A stretch of DNA of 6,007 nt. It comes from an uncultured Oscillospiraceae bacterium. Lineage in GTDB: Bacteria; Bacillota; Clostridia; Oscillospirales; Ruminococcaceae. Below the pieces are notes generated by a model that made no database searches, was not told the origin of the DNA, and saw only the letters and a list, made by a program, of their open reading frames with translations. Below, one piece after another: positions 1-5,491 of this stretch. Position numbers and translations under genes: made by a program. The stretch spans positions 1 through 6,007 of the forward strand of contig CAJTZM010000033.1 of NCBI GenBank assembly GCA_910583935.1, given 5' to 3'. Numbering within the stretch: the first letter of the stretch is position 1; the number at the start of each line of letters is the position of its first letter.

Positions 1-62
1 GCTGCCTGCACGCCAGCTCTCCGGGACGGTCTGTTTTTCTTGCCCTGATTTGGGCGAACAAC

Positions 63-99
63 AAAAAACGCGCGAGGCCTGCCCAAAAGCGGCTGCGCG
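63..99 (-). terminator. Possible intrinsic terminator, minus strand
   Basis: Read on the minus strand, CGCGC (99-95) pairs with GCGCG (73-69). Inside it GCC (93-91) pairs with GGC (79-77), and a further GC/GC pair closes the loop. Six T follow at once (complement of A63-A68). This is the form of a rho-independent terminator. No T run follows on the plus strand, so it would act only on leftward transcripts. No minus-strand gene is apparent to its right, which makes its purpose unclear. It could also be chance within a GC-rich stretch. Confidence 0.4.
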
Positions 100-178
100 A
101 AGGAGAATGGATCGGAGATTTTACGACAGGATGTGAAGAAAGTTGTAATTTCATGTCAAAAAATACTCAGATACGCGT

Positions 179-192
179 TTATTATATAATAA
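179..192. repeat. AT-rich perfect palindrome with TATAAT on both strands
   Basis: TTATTATATAATAA equals its own reverse complement. Allowing one T-G wobble, the symmetry extends to CG on each side (176-195). It contains TATAAT on the plus strand (185-190) and on the minus strand (186-181). On the minus strand TTGCAT (209-204) lies exactly 17 bases upstream of the -10, giving a plausible leftward promoter. On the plus strand the -10 is perfect but the -35 position (162-167, AATACT) is poor. It may be a promoter, an operator, or simply AT-rich spacer. Confidence 0.4.
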
Positions 193-306
193 GCGGTCAA
201 TATATGCAACTGTTTTTTTCCTTTGCCGCCTTGTCTGAACAATTGCCAAGCTGTTTTATTGCATTTCATTAATAACGGAATTCACATTCTGTAGTAGACG
301 GCGAAC

Positions 307-337
307 GCTGGTGAGATAAAAAGGCTCCAGCATATGC
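307..337 (+). promoter_or_regulatory. Inverted repeat and palindrome in the operon leader
   Basis: GCTGG (307-311) is repeated inverted as CCAGC (327-331) around a 15-base loop, and it abuts the 8-bp palindrome GCATATGC (330-337). It sits 60-90 bases before the first gene of the run. It could be a weak leader hairpin or a protein-binding site. The stem is short, so chance is a real alternative. Confidence 0.2.
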
Positions 338-384
338 GATGACAAAGCATCTGGTTAAAATTCGGACGAAAAGAGAGATTGTTT

Positions 385-391
385 GGGGAGG
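385..391 (+). promoter_or_regulatory. Ribosome binding site that sets the SDR start
   Basis: GGGGAGG lies seven bases before the ATG at 399. The in-frame ATG at 339 has no such site, so 399 is the preferred start. Confidence 0.85.
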
Positions 392-398
392 AACAAAA

Positions 399-1226
399 AT
401 GCATGTATTGGTTACAGGTGCTGCGGGCTATATCGGCAGGCACGTTGTAAAAGAGCTGCTTGAACAAGGGCACGATGTTACGGCATGTGATATTACGTTC
501 AAGGGCGTGGACGAAAGGGCAAATTTTTGCGAAGCGGATATTTTTTCCCACGAAGACGGCATTTACGAGAAAACAGGCTGTCCCGATCTTTTGATCCATC
601 TCGCATGGAAAAACGGTTTTGTACACAATTCGCCTGCGCATATGGAAAATTTATCGAACCATATTTTATTTTTACGGAATATGGCGGCGGAGGGCTGCAA
701 GAAGATCGCGGTGATGGGCACGATGCACGAAATTGGATACCATGAGGGCGCAATTGACGAGAACACGCCGTGCAATCCGCTGTCGCAATACGGGATTGCA
801 AAAAATGCCCTGCGGCAGTCGATGCTGCTTGCAGGCGAAGAATTAGGCTTTACACTGTATTGGCTGCGCGCGTATTACATATATGGTGACGACGCACACG
901 GCAGCTCCATTTTTGCGAAAATTACACAGGCGGCGGGCGACGGCAAAAAGGAGTTTCCGTTCACCACGGGGGAAAACAAGTATGACTTTATCAGCGTGCA
1001 GAATCTTGCAAAGCTGATTATCGCCGCATCGACGCAGGACAAGATCACAGGCGTGATCAATGTGTGCAGCGGCAAGCCGGTGAGCTTGGCAGAGCAGGTG
1101 GAGAAATATATCAAGGACAATGGCTTTGAGATTAAGCTTCAATACGGCGTATTCCCCGATAGGCCCTATGACTCGCCCGCTGTTTGGGGAGATAGCGAAA
1201 AAATCAATAAAATAATGGCAGGTTAA
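399..1226 (+). CDS. NAD(P)-dependent extended-SDR nucleotide-sugar epimerase/reductase
   Basis: A 275-residue cytoplasmic protein of the extended short-chain dehydrogenase/reductase (NAD-dependent epimerase/dehydratase) family. These enzymes act on nucleotide-linked sugars using a bound NAD(P). The N-terminal Rossmann nucleotide-binding motif is GAAGYIG at residues 7-13 (G7, G10, G13). The catalytic Tyr-Lys pair is YGIAK (Y131, K135), and T108 in VMGTMHE is at the usual Ser/Thr position. WLRAYYIYG (155-163) matches the conserved strand after the active site. The length is slightly below the ~300-330 of typical members, but the C-terminus looks natural rather than truncated. The start at 399 is chosen by its GGGGAGG site; an in-frame ATG at 339 would add 20 residues before the Rossmann strand and has no such site. 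The next gene starts on its stop codon. Beside an RgpF gene, a 4-keto reductase or 4-epimerase making a deoxyhexose donor is plausible. The exact substrate cannot be read from the sequence. Confidence 0.9.
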   Translation: MHVLVTGAAGYIGRHVVKELLEQGHDVTACDITFKGVDERANFCEADIFSHEDGIYEKTGCPDLLIHLAWKNGFVHNSPAHMENLSNHILFLRNMAAEGCKKIAVMGTMHEIGYHEGAIDENTPCNPLSQYGIAKNALRQSMLLAGEELGFTLYWLRAYYIYGDDAHGSSIFAKITQAAGDGKKEFPFTTGENKYDFISVQNLAKLIIAASTQDKITGVINVCSGKPVSLAEQVEKYIKDNGFEIKLQYGVFPDRPYDSPAVWGDSEKINKIMAG

Positions 1227-3034
1227 TGATTGTGAAACGTTTGGGTGTATTCTTTTTTTATGATCAAGACGGTATTGCGGACCGTTATGTCGACTATCTT
1301 TTGGAAAGCATGGATCCCTGTTTGGAGCGGCTTGTGGTCGTCTCCAACGGAAAATTAACAAAAGAATCAAAGGACATGTTCGGCAGGCATACCCAGAAGC
1401 GTGAACGCCAGGCGCGGTGCCTGATTGAACGGGAAAACAAAGGCTTTGACGTCTGGGCGTACCGCACGGCTTTGCTGGCCGAGGGCTGGGAACGCCTGGA
1501 GGCATACGACGAGATCGTTTTATTCAATCATACCATTATGGGGCCGTTGTATCCGTTTCGCGTAATGTTTGAGGAAATGGAAAGGGTATCCGCTGATTTT
1601 TGGGGCATCAGCGAGCATTTTGGATATTATATGGACCCGACCGATGAAAATCCGTTTGGGTATTTACCCACACACCTGCAGTCGCATTTTATTGTGTGCC
1701 GGCGTTCTTTAGTAAAGGAAAAGCTGTTTCAGGACTATTGGGAGCATATGCCCGAGATCGAAAGCTATACCGATTCGGTCGGCAAGCATGAAAGCTATTT
1801 TACCAAATACTTTGCCGATCATGGCTACCAGGGAAGGGCCTATCTGGATTTGTCGAAATTAAGCGAAAAAACGACCTATCCAATGGTCGATCTTCCCGTT
1901 GCGACCGTAAAACAAGCGCATAGTCTTATTTTTAAGAGAAAAAGCTTTTTTTGCCAGACAAGCAATTTTATTTTAAGAGGCAGCGGGGCGTTAGAGGCGC
2001 AGCAGCTGTTTCGTTATTTAAAGGATCACACGGATTACGACACGGATTTGATTGCCGAAAATATGATCCGTACCTGCCACCAAAGCGATTATTCCGTTTA
2101 TCTGGATACATTGCTGCGAATGCAGGCTCTGCCGCAGAAGGAGATTTCCCATTCTGACAGCAAAATAGCGATCATCGGAACCGAGGAGGAAAGGCCTTTT
2201 ATACAAAGAATATCGGAAAAATTCGATCACTGTGAATGTATGGTTCTGGGGGACAGAAACGAGCGTTTTACCGTTGCAAAATTGCTGGACATTGCAAAAG
2301 CATTCGACTATGTGTGTGTGCTCAATTTGCCGGACGATCTGCCCGATCCATACGAGCTTGACGGTTTTGGATATTCCGAATACCGAAATGAGCTTTACCG
2401 CGCGCTGTTTGAAAAAAACATGCAGAACCTGTCCTATATGCTGCATGCGCTTTCCGAGGATCCCCTGACAGGATTGATCGTTGCCGCAAGGCTGATTACG
2501 TTGAATCATTCTTTCATCAGCCGGTGGGAAAATCTTTTTTCAAAGGGGATTTTACACGAGGACTTCTTTTTTCAAAAAGAGAAAATCCCCCAGGGGACGG
2601 GTCTGCCCTTTTTGATTGCCAAGGGCCCGGCTTTGGCCGGCTGTAAGGCGAAAATCCCTTCCGAGCGGATGGAGCTTGACCTGTTAAAAACAGGATGCGC
2701 CGATTTCATTGTTTCTCTTTTCATGCAGCAAGGGGGATATCTGACAAAATCCATTCTGCTTGAATCGGTGGGAATGGCGAATACGAACCTGCAAGCGGGT
2801 CTTTATATCAAAATGGAGCAGGCCGCAAAGGACAGGGAACAGGCTGCAAAGGACGAGCTGGACCGTTATAAATCGGCCCTCTCCCATTATTCGGTGAGGA
2901 CTGCTTTGCGGCTTAAAATCAAACGCCATTTTCCCCGGAAGATATATGCTTTTCTTGTTAAAACCAAAAGGGCGGTTTTCGGCCCTCGTGGAATGGGATT
3001 TTCGTATGATGAAAACCCGTGGGAAAATCTATAA
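1226..3034 (+). CDS. rgpF: RgpF-type rhamnan synthesis protein
   Basis: A 602-residue protein of the rhamnan synthesis F (RgpF) family. In streptococci these act in assembly of rhamnose-rich wall polysaccharides on the cytoplasmic face. Family features seen here are GVFFFYDQDG (7-16), the strand LVVVSNG (36-42), the block ENKGFDVWAYR (70-80), YDEIVLFNHTIMGP (94-107), ADFWGISEH (123-131) and HLQSHFIVCRR (150-160). The second half (about 312-500) is a further conserved region including DYVCVLNLPDD (361-371). A charged coiled-coil-like heptad, EQAAKDREQAAKDE, follows at 531-544, then a basic C-terminal tail rich in Lys/Arg (560-582). Length is usual for the family. The ATG overlaps the upstream TAA by one base (TAATG), implying translational coupling. 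A GTG at 1232 lies nine bases after GGCAGG (1217-1222) and is an alternative start. No transmembrane segment is obvious. The gene symbol rests on family resemblance, not on tested function. Confidence 0.88.
   Translation: MIVKRLGVFFFYDQDGIADRYVDYLLESMDPCLERLVVVSNGKLTKESKDMFGRHTQKRERQARCLIERENKGFDVWAYRTALLAEGWERLEAYDEIVLFNHTIMGPLYPFRVMFEEMERVSADFWGISEHFGYYMDPTDENPFGYLPTHLQSHFIVCRRSLVKEKLFQDYWEHMPEIESYTDSVGKHESYFTKYFADHGYQGRAYLDLSKLSEKTTYPMVDLPVATVKQAHSLIFKRKSFFCQTSNFILRGSGALEAQQLFRYLKDHTDYDTDLIAENMIRTCHQSDYSVYLDTLLRMQALPQKEISHSDSKIAIIGTEEERPFIQRISEKFDHCECMVLGDRNERFTVAKLLDIAKAFDYVCVLNLPDDLPDPYELDGFGYSEYRNELYRALFEKNMQNLSYMLHALSEDPLTGLIVAARLITLNHSFISRWENLFSKGILHEDFFFQKEKIPQGTGLPFLIAKGPALAGCKAKIPSERMELDLLKTGCADFIVSLFMQQGGYLTKSILLESVGMANTNLQAGLYIKMEQAAKDREQAAKDELDRYKSALSHYSVRTALRLKIKRHFPRKIYAFLVKTKRAVFGPRGMGFSYDENPWENL
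2816..2857 (+). repeat. 21-base tandem duplication inside rgpF
   Basis: Two adjacent 21-base units (2816-2836 and 2837-2857) encode EQAAKDR and EQAAKDE. They differ at two third-codon positions plus the last codon. Each unit is exactly one heptad, so a copy change would lengthen a helix without breaking frame. Confidence 0.65.
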
Positions 3035-3052
3035 AACGCAGTGGGAGATCAG

Positions 3053-3058
3053 AAAGGA
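3053..3058 (+). promoter_or_regulatory. Ribosome binding site that sets the sulfatase-fold gene start
   Basis: AAAGGA ends nine bases before the ATG at 3068. An in-frame GTG at 3041 lies upstream of this site and is therefore unlikely to be the start. Confidence 0.75.
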
Positions 3059-3067
3059 ACTGCCAAA

Positions 3068-5197
3068 ATGAAATTAAAGCTACATAAGCCCGAAAAACTT
3101 TTACTCTTAAGCTGTTTGACCCTGTCTTCGGTCCTATGCCTTTTTTCACCAGTGGATATGCTGCTCAACAATTCGGAAGCGGTTTGGTTCCATGTTTCTA
3201 CGGTGATCTGGCCCATTATCGGAATCTATCTGGCGTCCGTGCTGCTTCTTGTTTTATTTGGGTGCTTTTTGGGCCCAAAAGCACAGAAAATGTATTCTTT
3301 CGTTTTGTTGGGCCTATCCGTTGCCTTTTATATACAGGGTAACTTCTTAAACCAAAGAATTAATGTGCTCAACGGAAATGTGGCCGAAAGCACAATCTAT
3401 GCCATTCTGATCAATCTGTTGGTTTGGGCCGGTATTCTGGGCGCATTTGTTTGTATTCCGCTTTTTCTGAAAAGTTCTGTTCGGCTGGGCGGAATGATCG
3501 CCCTGATTATGACATTGACCCTTATTTCTACCTTATGCATAGAGAGCATGAACCTTTTTGGTGATAAAAATCTATCGGATGAAAATGAGAATCAGAAGAG
3601 TGATGATGTGAGGGTGACCACCGATCAGCTTTATACGATAGGCGAGGACGATAATATCATCGTTATTTTAATCGACATGCTCGATCAGATTTATATGGAC
3701 GAATATATACAAAATAATCCCTCCTACTTTGATGATTACGAAGGGTTTGTCTACTATAAAAACTATATGGGACTGTTTACCTCTACCCGAAATTCCGTCA
3801 GACAGCTGCTTTCGGGAACGCTGTTTCATAATGAAGTCGAAGATAAGGAATACCAACAGGGGATCTATTCCGACGAGGAATTGTATTTAAGAAGGTTAAA
3901 CGACGCCGGCTATGCATGCGATGTATATACGTCGGACAGCTACATGAAATACTCGGATGTAACCCTTTTCAGCAATATAGAGGAAAAAACCAAAGATTCC
4001 GTATCGCAGGAAAAAGCCAGCGGAGAATTGATTTATACCTGGATGAAGCTGTCGTGGTATCGCTACTTCCCGGAGCTGGCCCGCAATTGTCTTACCTTAA
4101 ACGCGTATGAATACGATGTTCTCAAAAGAAATGTGCAAACGAACGCCGACAATATTTACACAGAAACGCAGGAAGCGCAAATTGAATTTTACAATCGATT
4201 AAAGGAAAACGAAATGACGGTCGAGGGGGAAAAACGGTATAAATTCATCCATTTGTGGGGAATGCATATTCCTTTTGGAATAAACGAAGATGTGCAAAGA
4301 GATGAAAGCGCCATATGGAGCCAATCTTTAGAGGGATGCATGAAAATTGTTTCGGCATATCTTGACGAGTTAAAGCGGCTCGATAAATATGATTCCTCCA
4401 CGATTCTTTTATTAGCGGATCACGGCGCCTATAACTATTCGCCAACCAATCCTTTTTTGCTGGTGAAGCCGCAAAGCGCAAAATCGGAATTTTCTATATC
4501 CGAGGCGCCGGTTTGGCAGATGGATTATGTACCGTCGATTTTAAAAGCGGCGGGGCTTGCGTATAGCGAATATGGCCTGGCGTTTGACGATATTGGGGAG
4601 GAGGAAAACCGCGAACGATATTATTACCTGCATTTTCAGGAGGATCAGCCCTTGTACGGGGTGCAGTCCAAAGAGCAGATTGAGTTTGTGAATCACGACC
4701 GAAGCGGCGGCGCGCAGCATTTCACCGCGACCGGAAAGGTATATGGCAATGATCATGCCGTAAGAGAATTATCGGATTTTATCCCGGTGGAGAAAAACAA
4801 ACGAATGGATCTGGCAAATATGGAGTACCGAGGTATTTTTGATTACGGCGTATGCACCAGCGCGGATTCGTCGGCTTTTTCATGGGGATACAGCTCGCAG
4901 CTAAGCTGCACGCTGCAGGATTACGACGGAGCTTCTGATGCAACAATGGTTTTCGATATGCAAGGGATACTGGAAAACCAAAAATTGATTGTAAAATCAG
5001 GAGAAACCGTTTTATACGAAGGGCCAATTCAGCAGCAGCTGGAGGTAAAGATTCCGGCAGACTGTATTGACAATGGACGGATTTTACTGAAAATCGAATA
5101 TCCGCGTGCCCAAATAGCGCGCCTGACCGATCCGCAAAATGTGTTCATTATCTCTGTTTTATTTAACGCCATTACATGCATATATGAATCTTTTTAA
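3068..5197 (+). CDS. Membrane-anchored sulfatase-fold transferase, probable phosphoglycerol-type
   Basis: A 709-residue membrane protein of the sulfatase/alkaline phosphatase superfamily, as in lipoteichoic acid synthase and streptococcal GacH. About five N-terminal membrane segments are visible (roughly 10-32, 44-68, 75-94, 107-134, 140-160). An acidic linker follows, then an extracellular catalytic domain (about 194-510). Expected active-site features are a metal Asp in IIVILIDMLD (D203), a Thr/Ser nucleophile region in FTSTRNSVRQLLSG (T238-T240), His in GMHIPF (H400), and the metal pair in LLADHGAY (D451, H452). There is no CxPSR sulfatase signature, so ester sulfate hydrolysis is unlikely and transfer of a phospho-group such as glycerol phosphate fits better. 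Residues about 585-705 look like a beta-sandwich with alternating hydrophobic strands, such as KLIVKSGETVLY; I recall a similar domain (DUF7024) on related enzymes. It follows rgpF by 33 bases. A role in decorating the rhamnan is inferred. Confidence 0.85.
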   Translation: MKLKLHKPEKLLLLSCLTLSSVLCLFSPVDMLLNNSEAVWFHVSTVIWPIIGIYLASVLLLVLFGCFLGPKAQKMYSFVLLGLSVAFYIQGNFLNQRINVLNGNVAESTIYAILINLLVWAGILGAFVCIPLFLKSSVRLGGMIALIMTLTLISTLCIESMNLFGDKNLSDENENQKSDDVRVTTDQLYTIGEDDNIIVILIDMLDQIYMDEYIQNNPSYFDDYEGFVYYKNYMGLFTSTRNSVRQLLSGTLFHNEVEDKEYQQGIYSDEELYLRRLNDAGYACDVYTSDSYMKYSDVTLFSNIEEKTKDSVSQEKASGELIYTWMKLSWYRYFPELARNCLTLNAYEYDVLKRNVQTNADNIYTETQEAQIEFYNRLKENEMTVEGEKRYKFIHLWGMHIPFGINEDVQRDESAIWSQSLEGCMKIVSAYLDELKRLDKYDSSTILLLADHGAYNYSPTNPFLLVKPQSAKSEFSISEAPVWQMDYVPSILKAAGLAYSEYGLAFDDIGEEENRERYYYLHFQEDQPLYGVQSKEQIEFVNHDRSGGAQHFTATGKVYGNDHAVRELSDFIPVEKNKRMDLANMEYRGIFDYGVCTSADSSAFSWGYSSQLSCTLQDYDGASDATMVFDMQGILENQKLIVKSGETVLYEGPIQQQLEVKIPADCIDNGRILLKIEYPRAQIARLTDPQNVFIISVLFNAITCIYESF

Positions 5198-5202
5198 GGG
5201 GG
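5198..5202 (+). promoter_or_regulatory. Ribosome binding site that sets the small membrane protein start
   Basis: AAGGGGG (5196-5202) begins inside the preceding TAA stop, and its G run ends eight bases before the ATG at 5211. This favours 5211 over the in-frame ATG at 5139, which lies inside the previous gene. Confidence 0.8.
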
Positions 5203-5210
5203 AAACAACT

Positions 5211-5384
5211 ATGTACATCGATCCGTCGGCAACATCTTATATCATTCAAATCGTCGCGGGTGTGGTGATTACCTGCGGCGTAGTAGTAGGCGCGTTTTGG
5301 GGAAAAATCAAGGCGGCGTTCCAGAAAAGGAGGATTGCACGCATGGAAAGGCAGCTGACCAAAGAGCAGGAGCAGAAGGATTAA
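5211..5384 (+). CDS. Small single-span membrane protein, 57 residues
   Basis: A 57-residue protein of unknown function. It opens with MYIDPSATSYIIQ, has one membrane helix (about residues 10-29, IIQIVAGVVITCGVVVGAFW), then a strongly basic stretch (KIKAAFQKRRIAR) and a charged helical tail ending EQEQKD. By the positive-inside rule the N-terminus is outside and the tail is in the cytoplasm. Short proteins opening with an (L/I)DP motif and the same layout are, as I recall, common next to sulfatase-fold or polysaccharide genes in Gram-positive bacteria, with no established role. It starts 13 bases after the sulfatase-fold gene, with a strong AAGGGGG site overlapping that gene's stop, so the two are surely co-expressed. 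It might be an accessory or stability subunit of the upstream enzyme, or a partner of the YidC-like protein downstream. Both are guesses. Confidence 0.85.
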   Translation: MYIDPSATSYIIQIVAGVVITCGVVVGAFWGKIKAAFQKRRIARMERQLTKEQEQKD

Positions 5385-5403
5385 GCAAAAAAACAGGGCC
5401 GAT

Positions 5404-5464
5404 AAATTGCCGGGGATATCGGTACGCCTATGATCCCCAATGGGGACGGGTGCGGGGGCAATTT
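5404..5464 (+). promoter_or_regulatory. Structured leader before the YidC-like gene
   Basis: AAATTGCC (5404-5411) pairs perfectly with GGCAATTT (5457-5464). Directly inside, GGGGAT (5412-5417) pairs with ATCCCC (5433-5438). A competing hairpin, CCCC (5435-5438) with GGGG (5442-5445) across AAT, would be exclusive with the inner stem. The structure ends seven bases before the AAGGAG site. It matches no riboswitch class I can recognise. There is no U run, so it is not an intrinsic terminator. Translational control or transcript stabilisation is possible. Confidence 0.4.
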
Positions 5465-5470
5465 TACACA

Positions 5471-5479
5471 AAGGAGAGG
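5471..5479 (+). promoter_or_regulatory. Ribosome binding site of the YidC-like gene, long spacing
   Basis: AAGGAGAGG lies 12 bases (AGAGG) or 15 bases (AAGGAG) before the ATG at 5492, longer than usual. No alternative start codon in that frame falls between the site and the ATG, so 5492 stands. Confidence 0.65.
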
Positions 5480-5491
5480 AAGACAAGCCGT

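Larger units (their letters stand above)
1..398. other. Upstream region without a convincing gene
   Basis: No convincing gene is seen in these 398 bases. Two plus-strand frames enter open from the left edge. One stops at 134-136. The other stays open to the TAA at 270-272, giving 89 codons that begin before the window. The first ~115 bases are GC-rich and could be the tail of an upstream gene, but neither translation resembles a family I know, and the longer frame runs through AT-rich, promoter-like DNA, which argues against coding. The rest is AT-rich and contains a minus-strand terminator-like hairpin, a palindrome with TATAAT on both strands, and the leader of the downstream operon. A clear plus-strand promoter with both boxes is not visible. 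Confidence 0.5.

Noticed and set aside
339..398. Upstream ATG extending the SDR by 20 residues
   Set aside because: It has no ribosome site, and the extension precedes the first Rossmann strand, where homologues begin; GGGGAGG points to 399.
282..641. 119-codon minus-strand open frame that could feed the leftward terminator
   Set aside because: Most of it is antisense to the Rossmann domain of the SDR, and its translation resembles no family. It does not explain the hairpin at 63-99.
843..1505. 220-codon minus-strand open frame across the SDR/rgpF junction
   Set aside because: It lies antisense to two well-supported genes, its translation is rich in Pro, Arg and Cys without family resemblance, and no ribosome site was seen.
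2018..2509. 163-codon minus-strand open frame inside rgpF
   Set aside because: Antisense to the conserved second half of RgpF with no recognisable motif; a shadow frame.
3041..3067. GTG start for the sulfatase-fold gene
   Set aside because: The AAAGGA site lies downstream of it and is well placed for the ATG at 3068.
5385..5491. Riboswitch or intrinsic terminator in the gap before the insertase gene
   Set aside because: The stems are real, but I could not match the consensus of classes I know (fluoride, THF, guanidine, c-di-GMP), and there is no U tract. It is reported only as an unassigned structured leader.
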